From contig NZ_WOEY01000065.1 in NCBI RefSeq assembly GCF_013177695.1, positions 1 to 64,000 on the forward strand: a stretch of DNA of 64,000 bases, written 5' to 3'. The notes beneath the pieces are model-generated. The model was not told where the DNA came from. It saw nothing but the letters and a program-made list of their open reading frames with translations, and made no database searches. Positions 1-7,420 of this stretch are shown here, in pieces (position 1 is the stretch's first letter; each line of letters begins with the position of its first letter). This DNA is from Paraburkholderia solitsugae. GTDB lineage: Bacteria > Pseudomonadota > Gammaproteobacteria > Burkholderiales > Burkholderiaceae. The translations under genes were made by a program, and so were the position numbers.

Positions 1-117
1 TCTGAGAACGGTACGGGAGGGGGTGGGTTGCCAGCAACCAAGTATTTGGTCGATTCTTAGAAGATGGAGTGAAATGGTCTTTTTTGTCTGCGCGGCGCTT
101 GTTCGGCTGTTTACCTA

Positions 118-385
118 CGGCGTTGGCCTTTCCTTGATTTGTTATTGGATTATTAGCGTTGCCCCTGTGCGGGGCGGGCACCTACTTTTCTTTGCCTGCC
201 GCAAAGAAAAGTAGGCAAAAGAAAGCGGCTCAACCCGCTAGCTCATAAGCGGGTCCCCTGGGTTGCAGGGGGTAGCGGAACATCTGGAATCTGTGCTCTC
301 GCACATTCGGCGTCAGTGACAAAGCCGTCATTCTTCCGGCGGCGCTGCGCGCGCCGTAGCCTACTTCATAAACCGCCCGGTGCGC
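118..385. repeat. Dispersed intergenic repeat, copy A
   Basis: This stretch is closely similar to 29331-29615 in the same orientation. Shared blocks include the CCCCTGTGCGGGGC palindrome, AGCTCATAAGCGGGTCCC, CATCTGGAATC, CTCGCACATTC and GCCGTCATTCTTCCGGCGG. At 181-215 it holds a perfect hairpin: CCTACTTTTCTTTGC, a 5-nt loop, then GCAAAGAAAAGTAGG. The short open frames crossing it (for example 23-214 and 387-662) look non-coding. Function is unknown; a transcribed structured RNA or a non-autonomous element are both possible. The first 565 bases of the window hold no supported gene apart from this repeat. Confidence 0.8.
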
Positions 386-565
386 TTTGGTCCTCGCGTT
401 GGCCTATGCGTTATGTGGAGTTGTAGTTGACGTTTTGTTTTGGTCGGGCATCATCGTAATTGCAGTTTCAGTTCCGTTGCTGAGCGCAAAACGATCCCAG
501 CACGTTGCGTGCGTTTCAGATCCCTGTCATTGCCTGTATTCAAAATCGAACTCAAGGAACAACAC

Positions 566-1024
566 GTGCCGGGTAACCTGGATCAAGTCGCCACGGGTTC
601 TTTTCAGGAACCCACCGTCGCGCTCGCGGTGGTCGGCGCGCATCTGCGCGGGCAACCGCTGAACTGGCAACTGCAGGAAGCCGGCGCGCGCTTTATCGAA
701 GCCACACATACTGCCCCCTGTTATCGGCTTTACGCACTCGCCGGCACACAACCACCGAAACCCGGGCTGGTCCGCACGACCCACAAGCCAGGTGCGCCAA
801 TCGCTGTCGAAGTCTGGGAAGTGCCATTGCGCACCTTCGGCAAATTCGTGATGGACGTGCCCGCGCCGCTCGGCATCGGCACGCTGCAACTCGCCAGCGG
901 GCTCGCCGTGAAAGGCTTCATCTGCGAGCCGTCCGCAGTCAGCGACGACAGTGGCGCGACGGAAATTACCTCGTTCGGCAGCTGGCTCGCCTATCTCGAC
1001 AGCCTGAAGGCTGATGCGCGCTAA
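566..1024 (+). CDS. Stand-alone allophanate hydrolase C-terminal domain protein
   Basis: The 152-aa product matches the C-terminal domain of allophanate hydrolase (AtzF/DUR1,2 type) over its whole length. Visible motifs are ALAVVGAHLRGQPLN near residue 15, the TAPCYRLYAL block, EVWEVPLRTFG, and APLGIGTLQLASGLAVKGFICE. In normal enzymes this domain follows the amidase domain in one chain and acts on the N-carboxycarbamate intermediate. I chose GTG at 566 because AAGGA lies 7 nt upstream and the family homology begins just after it; the frame is open further upstream without homology. The amidase partner is encoded at 12517-14088 and lacks this domain. It converges on mreB. Whether it works in trans with that amidase is inference. 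Confidence 0.8.
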   Translation: MPGNLDQVATGSFQEPTVALAVVGAHLRGQPLNWQLQEAGARFIEATHTAPCYRLYALAGTQPPKPGLVRTTHKPGAPIAVEVWEVPLRTFGKFVMDVPAPLGIGTLQLASGLAVKGFICEPSAVSDDSGATEITSFGSWLAYLDSLKADAR

Positions 1025-1057
1025 TCCTCGATCCGGGCGATTAGCGCTTCGTCAGCC

Positions 1058-2101
1058 TCACTCGTAAGAGAAAGCCCCGCCGAACTTATCCATTCGCTCC
1101 AGCGCCATCCCCGAGCCCCGCACCACACAGGTCAGCGGCGCTTCGGCGACGAATACCGGCAGGCCGGTTTCTTCCGCGAGCAGGCGGTCCAGGTCGCGCA
1201 GCAAGGCGCCGCCGCCCGCGAGCATGATGCCGCGCTCGGCGATGTCAGCGCCCAGTTCCGGTGGCGTCTGTTCCAGCGCGATCTTCACCGCCGAGACGAT
1301 CTGATTCAGCGGATCGGTGAGCGCTTCGAGAATCTCGTTGCTGGATACCGTGAAACTGCGCGGAATGCCTTCGGACATATTGCGGCCCTTGACCTCCATC
1401 TCCTTGACTTCGGAGCCCGGAAACGCGGAGCCAATTTCCTTCTTGATGGCCTCGGCAGTCTGTTCGCCGATCAGCATCCCGTAGTTGCGGCGAATGTAGT
1501 TGACGATCGCATCATCGAACTTGTCACCGCCCACGCGCACCGAGCCCTTATAGACGACGCCGCCGAGCGAGATCACGCCCACTTCGGTCGTGCCGCCGCC
1601 GATATCGACCACCATCGAACCGGTCGCCTCGGACACGGGCAACCCGGCGCCGGTGGCCGCGGCCATCGGCTCTTCGATCAGATAGACCTGCGAGGCACCC
1701 GCGCTATGGGCGGCTTCCTTGATTGCCCGGCGTTCGACCTGAGTCGACCCGCACGGCACGCAGATGATGATGCGCGGCGACGGCGCGAACATCCGCGACT
1801 CGTGCGCCATCTGGATGAAGCGCTTGATCATCTGCTGGGTAATGTTGAAGTCGGCGATCACGCCGTCCTTCATCGGGCGGATTGCCTCGATATTGCCCGG
1901 CACCTTGCCGAGCATCTGTTTCGCTTCCTTGCCGACGGCCAGAATGATCTTCTTGCCGTTCGGGCCGCCTTCCTGACGAATCGAGACCACCGAGGGTTCG
2001 TCCAGCACGATACCCTTGCCACGCATGTAAATGAGCGTGTTCGACGTGCCGAGGTCGATTGCCAGGTCGTTGGAAAAATAGCCGCGCAAAAAACCGAACA
2101 T
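1058..2101 (-). CDS. mreB: Rod shape-determining protein MreB (stand-alone copy)
   Basis: The 347-aa product is a full-length MreB actin homologue. It starts MFGFLRGYFSNDLAIDLGTSNTLIY, with the phosphate-1 motif DLGTSNT, and has phosphate-2 VVDIGGGTTEVGV and the adenosine motif GIMLAGGGALLRDLD. The N-terminal hydrophobic/aromatic stretch fits membrane attachment. The ATG at 2101 has AGGA about 8 nt upstream; a longer upstream frame shows no homology. MreB polymerises under the inner membrane and guides lateral wall synthesis. In Burkholderiales mreB normally leads an mreBCD-mrdA-rodA operon, but none of those genes is here, so this may be a second paralogue. A small secreted protein gene lies 121 bp upstream on the same strand. 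Confidence 0.93.
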   Translation of the reverse strand: MFGFLRGYFSNDLAIDLGTSNTLIYMRGKGIVLDEPSVVSIRQEGGPNGKKIILAVGKEAKQMLGKVPGNIEAIRPMKDGVIADFNITQQMIKRFIQMAHESRMFAPSPRIIICVPCGSTQVERRAIKEAAHSAGASQVYLIEEPMAAATGAGLPVSEATGSMVVDIGGGTTEVGVISLGGVVYKGSVRVGGDKFDDAIVNYIRRNYGMLIGEQTAEAIKKEIGSAFPGSEVKEMEVKGRNMSEGIPRSFTVSSNEILEALTDPLNQIVSAVKIALEQTPPELGADIAERGIMLAGGGALLRDLDRLLAEETGLPVFVAEAPLTCVVRGSGMALERMDKFGGAFSYE

Positions 2102-2222
2102 GCAAATTCCTGTCGTACTGATGCCGGGCGTGTGAACACGCCGCTTGGGAGTGCCGCCCAGGGGCGGCAGGCGACCAGGTGGTGGTCGGGAGAGAGGGAA
2201 GAATAACAGCTTCGGGCGGGGG

Positions 2223-2633
2223 CTACTTTGGCGGGCGCGCTCGCAGCGAGTTGTCGGCCTGCCATTTGATGCGTTCGCAATTGCCTTTGACCCGCGCCGC
2301 GAATTCCGACGGGGCGTTGAGTTGCAGCGAGCGCATCTGGATCGCATCGCTATCCCCGCGCCGCCAACCCGTCTGCCAGCGCGTATCGAACTGGCTGGCT
2401 TCGGTGAGAACCTTGCCCAGCTTCTCCTTGTACTGCGCGACTTTCTCTGCGGATTCCCCGCAGAATTCCTGAGCAAAGCGGGCACGCTGGCCTGCGGCTT
2501 CCGCGCTAGCGTTGGCGCTGTCCTCGCTGGCTAACGCCGGCCGTGGCTGGGCCAGCAGCAGAAGCGACAAAAACAGCGCCAGCATGGGTGCCAGCGCGAG
2601 CAGGGCGTGATGGCAAGACCGGTTTTTATACAC
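2223..2633 (-). CDS. Small exported protein of unknown function
   Basis: The 136-aa product begins with a classical signal peptide (hydrophobic LLALAPMLALFLSLLLLA, probable cleavage after PALA or ALAS near residue 36). The mature part is charged and helix-prone, with two cysteines (in FCGES and NCERIKW) that could form a disulfide in the periplasm. The start is GTG at 2633, with GGAG 6 nt upstream. It sits just upstream of the mreB copy on the same strand, so the two may be co-transcribed and the protein could serve envelope growth, but that is inference from position only. I do not recognise the family. Confidence 0.65.
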   Translation of the reverse strand: MYKNRSCHHALLALAPMLALFLSLLLLAQPRPALASEDSANASAEAAGQRARFAQEFCGESAEKVAQYKEKLGKVLTEASQFDTRWQTGWRRGDSDAIQMRSLQLNAPSEFAARVKGNCERIKWQADNSLRARPPK

Positions 2634-2683
2634 GATAGGCTCCTTGTGGCCGTCCTCCGGCGCCGCAACGAATCGCGTGAGTT

Positions 2684-2707
2684 GGGCGGCAGCGCCTGCT
2701 GCCGCCC
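2684..2707 (-). terminator. Hairpin after the substrate-binding protein gene
   Basis: A perfect 9-bp inverted repeat, GGGCGGCAG / CTGCCGCCC with a 6-nt loop, lies 58 bp past the stop of the minus-strand gene ending at 2765. It has no clear run of T, so it is a weak intrinsic terminator or an mRNA 3'-end stabiliser. It separates that gene from the next one at 2633. Confidence 0.45.
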
Positions 2708-2764
2708 ATATTACCGTGCCTGGCCACCGGTGCAGGCCGGCCCCGTCAGGTCATCGCAAGGTCC

Positions 2765-3844
2765 TTAAGGCGCGTTGGTCAGCGCCGGGTCGAGATAGGC
2801 ATTCACGTTCTGCGATTGCTTGTAGACCGCGTTGCGCACGTTGAACTTGTCCGCGTTCACGCTCGATCCGTACACCGAGTCCAGCCCGTCACCCTTGATG
2901 AAGGCTTTCCTGGCCGCCGCCGCGTCGAGCAGGTGGGTCCCTTTCAACAACGGCAGATACTGGGCCGGCGTCAGGCCGACGCGCGCGGACATGATCTTCA
3001 CGGCGTCCGGTTGGGTCTTGGGATCGTTGATGTAGGCCACGCAGCGATACCAGACCTTGATCACCTTGGCCCAATCGGCCTTGCGCGACTGCAGACTGAC
3101 CGGATTGACCGTGATCGCGTCGTAGATCAGGCCCGGTGCGTCGGCCGAGGTGAAGATCGGCCGTGAGCCCGGCACGCGCTTGAGTGCTTCGCCCGCGTTC
3201 GGTTGCCATGCGCCGACCGCGGCGACGTCGTTGGACGACGCCAGCACTTGCGGCAACTCATTCGTCTTCGCGTTGACGAGCGTGATGTCCGATTCCTTGA
3301 GCGCATGCTTCTCGAGCGCCGTGTCCAGCAGCAGGTGATCAACGAGACCCATTTCGACACCAACCTTTTTGCCCTTGAGTCCATTGACCGTGCGAATCGG
3401 CGGCTTGGCCACGATCATGTCGTTGCCGCTCGAGTAATCGGTCAGGAGGATCATCACGTTTTTGGCGCCGCTTGCGCCGGTGACCAGCGCATCGCCGTTG
3501 GTCGCGCCGACTGCGTCGAGCTTGCCCGCGGAGAACGCATCGAGCGAGGCCGAGTAGTCGAACCATTGGAAATTGACATCCACGCCGGCCTCCTTGAACC
3601 AGCCTTTGTCGATGGCAATCTGGAAGGCGACGAAGCCGGGCCAGTCGCTATAGCCGATAGCAAGGGGCGCAGCCGCTTGTGCGGGGGTGGCACCGAAACC
3701 GGCGAAACCTATAGCAAGCGCAGCGGCAGCGCCGGCGACCGCGCTTCGCACACGGCGTGGCGAGGCAAGGCTGCTCAGTGAGGTATGGGACGTGGGGGAC
3801 CTAAGGGACCTAAGGGACGTACGGGCGGATTCGAAGCGTTTCAT
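2765..3844 (-). CDS. ABC transporter substrate-binding protein, guanidine/urea-carboxylase-associated
   Basis: The 359-aa product is a NitT/TauT-type periplasmic binding protein of the family found beside urea/guanidine carboxylase genes. After a long N-terminal leader (signal-peptide core AVAGAAAALAIGFAGFGATPAQA, cleavage near residue 58) it reads APLAIGYSDWPGFVAFQIAIDKGWFKEAGVDVNF, typical of the fold. ATG 3844 has a GGAG ribosome site; a longer upstream frame is the leader RNA. The gene is transcribed away from a guanidine-I riboswitch ending about 170 nt upstream. The matching permease and ATPase are encoded in the other riboswitch operon (14075-16048). Guanidine is the likely ligand from that context; this is inferred, not shown by residues. 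The leader contains an SLR/S-rich stretch encoded by a short DNA repeat. Confidence 0.88.
   Translation of the reverse strand: MKRFESARTSLRSLRSPTSHTSLSSLASPRRVRSAVAGAAAALAIGFAGFGATPAQAAAPLAIGYSDWPGFVAFQIAIDKGWFKEAGVDVNFQWFDYSASLDAFSAGKLDAVGATNGDALVTGASGAKNVMILLTDYSSGNDMIVAKPPIRTVNGLKGKKVGVEMGLVDHLLLDTALEKHALKESDITLVNAKTNELPQVLASSNDVAAVGAWQPNAGEALKRVPGSRPIFTSADAPGLIYDAITVNPVSLQSRKADWAKVIKVWYRCVAYINDPKTQPDAVKIMSARVGLTPAQYLPLLKGTHLLDAAAARKAFIKGDGLDSVYGSSVNADKFNVRNAVYKQSQNVNAYLDPALTNAP
3787..3821. repeat. Short direct repeats inside the signal-peptide coding region
   Basis: The plus strand reads GGGACGTG, then GGGGACCTAAGGGACCTAAG, then GGGACGTACG: imperfect 9-bp units around CTAAGGGAC. They encode the TSLRSLRSPTSHTS stretch in the N-region of the binding protein, which is longer than usual for a signal peptide. 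This looks like slippage-generated sequence. Confidence 0.6.
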
Positions 3845-4017
3845 CGTTTTCTCCAGGAGACCGGTCAATTGCGATTGTTGAGTTGGATCGCGCGGCGACT
3901 GCGCGATAAAACAACATGACCGGTCCCCGCGAGAATCCGAACGGTGCGGACACTGCGCCAAAACTGCGGGAGACAAACGCCGGCCACGGAGAGGCACGAT
4001 AGGCATCGCTATCGCCA

Positions 4018-4157
4018 ATCTCCCGGGCTTTTGTCCCGCCGTGTAGTACAACAGTCACTCGTTCCCGGATCAAGCCCGAGTCGAACGAACCGGTGCACCG
4101 GGCTGCTCTCGGACCAGACATTCTTGCGAACCGGAACCCTAGCATCCCTAAGATGCG
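4018..4157 (-). promoter_or_regulatory. Guanidine-I riboswitch (ykkC-yxkD class)
   Basis: Read on the minus strand, this leader shows all hallmark blocks of the guanidine-I aptamer in order: GCTAGGGTTCCGG, then TGTCTGGTCCGAGAGC, a GC-rich hairpin, and ACACGGCGGGACAAAAGCCC followed by GGGAGA. The same blocks recur at 7258-7420. The riboswitch binds free guanidinium and turns on downstream genes. Downstream (toward 3960) the GGGAGA of the aptamer can pair with TCTCC around a GGCGATAG/CTATC hairpin, a competing structure, though the T run after it is weak. The regulated gene is the binding protein starting at 3844. Confidence 0.95.
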
Positions 4158-4186
4158 ACGCTGCCGCACCTCTCGGCGGACAATCA

Positions 4187-4202
4187 AGCGAGAAATATGC
4201 CA
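4187..4202 (-). promoter_or_regulatory. Sigma-54-like -24/-12 promoter
   Basis: The minus strand reads TGGCATATTTCTCGCT. GG at -24 and GC at -12 are separated by exactly 10 bp, as required for RpoN; the -12 element is TCGC rather than TTGC. The start of the riboswitch (CATCTTAGGG at 4155) lies 33 nt downstream. A very similar element sits at the same distance before the second riboswitch (7208-7223), which strengthens both calls. Confidence 0.55.
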
Positions 4203-4274
4203 GCAGCGAACTGCGCGATGCCTCGAGACGCTGTTATGCGAACGCATCAGCGCAAAGACGGCACTCAACAAGGT

Positions 4275-4643
4275 TCAATCCAGCGCGGCAAAACGGTGAT
4301 GCACGTAGGCGAGAAACTGCTCGAGGCGCTCCTCGATCGAGGCCGCGAGACTGATCCGCTTGATGCGGCGATCCGCTTCGGAACTCGTCTCCAGCAGCCA
4401 GCCGGCGTCGATCAACGCCTGCACGTAACGAACCGCAGTGCGGCGGCTAACGCCAGGCATGAAATCGTAGAGCGCGGTCTTGGCGAAGTCGTTTTCCGGC
4501 TCCACCCACATCCGGCAAAACAGATCGCTGTAGTTGAGGTCGTTCAACCCCAGGTCGCCGAAATGCGACGACCACTGCCAGTCCATGTCGAGAATGGCGC
4601 GCGCGACGGCTTGCCCCTTGTGACGCGCAAGTTTCTTCTTCAT
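4275..4643 (-). CDS. MarR-like winged-helix transcriptional regulator
   Basis: This 122-aa basic protein has a winged-helix layout. The recognition helix is probably VSRRTAVRYVQALIDAGWL (residues about 67-85), followed by a wing ETSSEADRRIKRISL and a C-terminal dimerisation helix. It resembles small MarR/PadR-like regulators but I cannot assign a subfamily. It is divergent from the isomerase/oxygenase pair starting at 4800, and a perfect 20-bp palindrome lies between them (4768-4787), so autoregulation and control of that pair are plausible inferences. It lies between the two guanidine riboswitches. Confidence 0.75.
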   Translation of the reverse strand: MKKKLARHKGQAVARAILDMDWQWSSHFGDLGLNDLNYSDLFCRMWVEPENDFAKTALYDFMPGVSRRTAVRYVQALIDAGWLLETSSEADRRIKRISLAASIEERLEQFLAYVHHRFAALD

Positions 4644-4767
4644 CGATTCACCATGAGGAGGAGGGCTGCACAGTTTAAGTGCTAATCGCGCCGGAAATCG
4701 GGCGCGCCAAAATTATGCACGGCGACACAAAGCGTTTTTATTGGCGAGGTCATTTCGTGTGTACCAT

Positions 4768-4787
4768 TGCATGCAATTTTGCATGCA
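4768..4787. promoter_or_regulatory. Perfect 20-bp palindromic operator candidate
   Basis: TGCATGCAATTTTGCATGCA is a perfect inverted repeat (9-bp arms, 2-bp centre). It lies 12 bp before the ATG of the isomerase gene (4800), in the divergent region with the regulator starting at 4643. ATGCAA-N-TTGCAT-like palindromes are typical of GntR- and MarR-type operators. The likely ligand protein is the 4275-4643 regulator, by position only. Confidence 0.6.
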
Positions 4788-4799
4788 TTTGGAGGGGCG

Positions 4800-5717
4800 A
4801 TGAAATTCGAACTGTTCAAGACGTTCTGGGGATTCGACGGTGGTCCGCATGATGCCGCGCCGCTGGTGCGCGCTGCCGGCTTCGACGGAATCGAAGCGCC
4901 GGTTCCCGTGGGTGGGGCGGAGCGTGACGCGTTTGCGCAGGCCATTGCCGACGAAGGTCTCGGGTTCATCGCGGAGATCACGACGGCGGGCAGTTACGTG
5001 CCGGAACGGTCTGCCACGCCAGCGGACCATCTGCGCGACCTGGAGGAAAAGATCGTGTGGGGCAAGCCGCTCAAGCCACGCTTTTTCAACGTGATGGCAG
5101 GCTGCGACGCGTGGCCGGCCGCGACACAGGTGGATTTTTTCGCGCGTGCGGTGGAGATCGCCGCGAAGCACGAGGTGACCTGCAGCTTCGAAACGCATCG
5201 CGGCCGCTCGTTCTACAACCCGTGGATTACCCGCGATGTCGCGCGTGCCGTACCGGCGCTCAAGCTGACTTGCGACTTCAGCCATTGGGTGTCGGTGTGC
5301 GAGCGTCTGCTCGACGGCGAATGGGACACGATCCTTGAGCTTGCGCCGCATGCGCATCATCTGCACGGGCGTGTAGGCTATCCGCAAGGTCCGCAGGTTC
5401 CGCATCCAGCTGCCCCCGAGTACGCAGACTGCCTCGTCTCGCACCAGCGGATCTGGGAGGCGCTGTGGAGCGCACAGATCGACAAGGGCTACACGACCAC
5501 GACGATGACGCCGGAGTTCGGTCCCGATGGTTATCTGCACACGCTGCCTTTCACGAATGCGCCGGTGGCCGATCTGTGGGAGATCAACACGTGGATGGGG
5601 CGCGAAGAGCGGCGCCGTCTCGCGGCATTTCTTGCCGAACGCGAGGCGCGTGGCGCGAAGCGAACCGAAACGCCTCTAGCTGCGCAAAACACATTCGCGG
5701 ACTCGATCGCCCATTGA
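4800..5717 (+). CDS. Sugar phosphate isomerase/epimerase family protein (xylose isomerase-like TIM barrel)
   Basis: The 305-aa product has the AP-endonuclease-2 TIM-barrel pattern: MKFELFKTFWGFDG, VRAAGFDGIEAPVP, metal-ligand-type SFETHRGRSFYNP, LTCDFSHWV and HHLHGRVGYPQGPQV, with a late TPEFGPDGY acid. Members isomerise or cleave sugars, keto-acids or ring compounds with a divalent metal; the substrate here is unknown. ATG 4800 follows GGAGG by 4 nt; an upstream TTG at 4767 is in frame but would run through the palindrome. It is followed 50 bp later by a 2-oxoglutarate oxygenase on the same strand, probably one transcript. Position between two guanidine riboswitches hints at metabolism of a guanidino compound. 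Confidence 0.8.
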   Translation: MKFELFKTFWGFDGGPHDAAPLVRAAGFDGIEAPVPVGGAERDAFAQAIADEGLGFIAEITTAGSYVPERSATPADHLRDLEEKIVWGKPLKPRFFNVMAGCDAWPAATQVDFFARAVEIAAKHEVTCSFETHRGRSFYNPWITRDVARAVPALKLTCDFSHWVSVCERLLDGEWDTILELAPHAHHLHGRVGYPQGPQVPHPAAPEYADCLVSHQRIWEALWSAQIDKGYTTTTMTPEFGPDGYLHTLPFTNAPVADLWEINTWMGREERRRLAAFLAEREARGAKRTETPLAAQNTFADSIAH

Positions 5718-5767
5718 ACCGCAACACGTATAGGCAAACCTCAGGCTAACCTCACCAGGCCAACCCC

Positions 5768-6832
5768 ATGAGCCCAACCCACACCCACACCCGATTCGAC
5801 CGCCTGCCCATCGTCGACGTCAGCGGCCTCTTTAGCGATGACCCGGACCAGCGTCTCGCGACCGCCCGCGAGCTTGACCGCGCCGCGCGTGACGCGGGGT
5901 TTTTCTACGTCACCGGCCATCAGGTCTTGCGCGCCCAGCAAGCTGCACTAGTAGAACAGGCAAAGCAGTTCTTCGCCGCCCCCAACGACTGGAAGATGCG
6001 CTATTACATCGGCAAATCGACCGCGCATCGTGGCTATGTACCTGAAGGCGAAGAGGTTTTTGCCGGTGGCAAGCGCGACAGGAAGGAGGGGTTCGACACG
6101 GGCCGGGAACTGCCGCCCGACGACCCCGACGTCAAAGCCGGCACGCCGATGCTCGGGGCCAATATGTGGCCAGAGCAGTCAGGTTTTCGTGAAGCGATCG
6201 GCGGCTATTACGAATCGGCGTTCGCGCTCGGCCGCGCTTTGTTCCGTGGCTTCTCGCTCGCACTCGGCTTGCCGGAAACGCACTTCGACAGGTATTTGCA
6301 GAAGCCGCCGAGCCAGTTGCGCCTGCTTCACTATCCCTTCGACCCGTCCGCGGAGGACCGGCCGGGCATCGGCGCGCATACCGACTACGAGTGCTTCACG
6401 ATCCTGCTGCCGACAGCCCCCGGCCTCGAAGTGATGAACGGCGAGGGCGAGTGGATCGATGCGCCGCCGGTCGACAACGCGTTCGTCGTGAACATTGGCG
6501 ACATGTTGGAGGTGTGGACGGGGGGCACCTACGTGGCGACGTCACATCGCGTGCGCAAGGTGAAGGAGGAGCGCTACTCGTTTCCGCTCTTCTTTGCGTG
6601 CGACTATCGCACGGTGGTGGCGCCACTGCCGCAGTTCGCGACACCCGAAGCGGTGGCGAAATACCCGCCGGTATCGGCGGGCGACCATCTGTTCGCCCAG
6701 ACGGCGCAGAGCTTTACCTATCTGAAGCAGCGTATCGAGCGCGGTGAACTGGCATTGCCGGAAGGGGCAAAGGGTTTGGCGAGCTTTGGGCAACAGGCGC
6801 GTTATGCGGGCGCTGAGCAGGATGTTGCTTGA
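5768..6832 (+). CDS. 2-oxoglutarate/Fe(II)-dependent oxygenase, isopenicillin N synthase-like
   Basis: The 354-aa product has the DIOX_N region (LPIVDVSGLFSDD ... AGFFYVTGHQV) followed by the catalytic double-stranded beta-helix. The iron triad is H204-x-D206 (in GIGAHTDYECFTILL) and H260 (in ATSHRV); R269-x-S271 (RYSF) would hold 2-oxoglutarate. This family includes isopenicillin N synthase, ethylene-forming enzyme and plant/bacterial side-chain hydroxylases. Some relatives hydroxylate arginine or homoarginine and release guanidine. Its place between two guanidine riboswitches makes a guanidine-releasing role attractive, but the substrate is inferred. It is followed by a strong terminator. 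Confidence 0.87.
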   Translation: MSPTHTHTRFDRLPIVDVSGLFSDDPDQRLATARELDRAARDAGFFYVTGHQVLRAQQAALVEQAKQFFAAPNDWKMRYYIGKSTAHRGYVPEGEEVFAGGKRDRKEGFDTGRELPPDDPDVKAGTPMLGANMWPEQSGFREAIGGYYESAFALGRALFRGFSLALGLPETHFDRYLQKPPSQLRLLHYPFDPSAEDRPGIGAHTDYECFTILLPTAPGLEVMNGEGEWIDAPPVDNAFVVNIGDMLEVWTGGTYVATSHRVRKVKEERYSFPLFFACDYRTVVAPLPQFATPEAVAKYPPVSAGDHLFAQTAQSFTYLKQRIERGELALPEGAKGLASFGQQARYAGAEQDVA

Positions 6833-6850
6833 GGGAAAGGTTCGCGACCC

Positions 6851-6885
6851 CGGCGCCGCTCGCTTATGAGCGGCGCCGTTGCTTT
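6851..6885 (+). terminator. Intrinsic terminator after the oxygenase gene
   Basis: CGGCGCCGCTC and GAGCGGCGCCG form a perfect 11-bp stem with a 6-nt loop (6851-6878), followed by TTGCTTTTGC. It ends the 4800-6832 transcript and insulates the guanidine operon downstream. Confidence 0.8.
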
Positions 6886-7207
6886 TGCAGTTCGATGAAA
6901 CGTGCCGACATCAGCGTGTAGAGCGTGCGGCGAAGCGTGGCAAGCGTAAGCATGGTCGAATGATCGAGGTGATGAGCGTGGCGTGATGTCACGCACACAC
7001 CGTGCCATCGTGCAGAGCCGCTACGCGGCGTGAGACACGTGAGCGCGCAGCCCAATCATGGTGCTTCGCGCATTCAACTGGTGCTGATTCGCCCTCAGCC
7101 GTGGTGCGTGCGCAACCAACCCGATCAAGCGGCGGTTGCGCGCATTGCGCCGCTGACAGCGCTCAATCCCTTGCCACCCTGCGCTTGCAGCATCCGAAAC
7201 ATGACGC
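6886..7207. other. Gene-free upstream control region of the guanidine operon
   Basis: I see no convincing gene here. The stretch holds a perfect palindrome, GCGTGATGTCACGC (6981-6994), and two TGGTGC half-sites. One of them, in GCGCATTCAACTGGTGC (7068-7084), has the 6-5-6 layout of an NtrC site with one good arm, about 140 bp before the sigma-54-like promoter. An enhancer role is plausible but weakly supported. Confidence 0.35.
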
Positions 7208-7223
7208 TGGCACGCAACTCGCT
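7208..7223 (+). promoter_or_regulatory. Sigma-54-like -24/-12 promoter of the guanidine operon
   Basis: TGGCACGCAACTCGCT keeps TGGCACG at -24 and GC at -12 with correct spacing; the -12 element is TCGC instead of TTGC. Transcription would begin near 7234, just before the riboswitch. The same motif and distance precede the other riboswitch (4187-4202). Confidence 0.6.
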
Positions 7224-7257
7224 TAGCTATGCAGCGAGAGGTGCGAAGTAATTTGCA

Positions 7258-7420
7258 TCATCTTCAGGATCGCTAGGGTTCCGGTCGTAGCGCTTTAAAG
7301 GCTTTTAGATGGCTTTGAGGCGCGCACACGATGTCTGGTCCGAGAGCAATCCGGTCTTGCCGTTCACCTTCTTTCAAGGCGCCGGCGAGGCTCCACGGAG
7401 GGATAAAAGCCCGGGAGGTC
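7258..7420 (+). promoter_or_regulatory. Guanidine-I riboswitch (ykkC-yxkD class)
   Basis: The aptamer blocks appear in order: GCTAGGGTTCCGG (from 7273), GATGTCTGGTCCGAGAGC (from 7329), a variable hairpin, then CCACGGAGGGATAAAAGCCC and GGGAGG (7393-7418). This is the conserved guanidinium-binding core. It precedes the deiminase-carboxylase-hydrolase-transporter operon starting at 7477. The final GGGAGG also forms the 5' arm of a terminator (7415-7453), so guanidine binding should allow read-through. Confidence 0.96.

Noticed and set aside
23..662. Short open frames at the left end (23-214, 387-662) as genes
   Set aside because: They lie in or next to the dispersed repeat, have no ribosome site and no recognisable product.
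3845..4271. A 153-codon frame upstream of the binding protein as a leader gene
   Set aside because: It reads straight through the guanidine-I riboswitch, so the sequence is explained by RNA structure.
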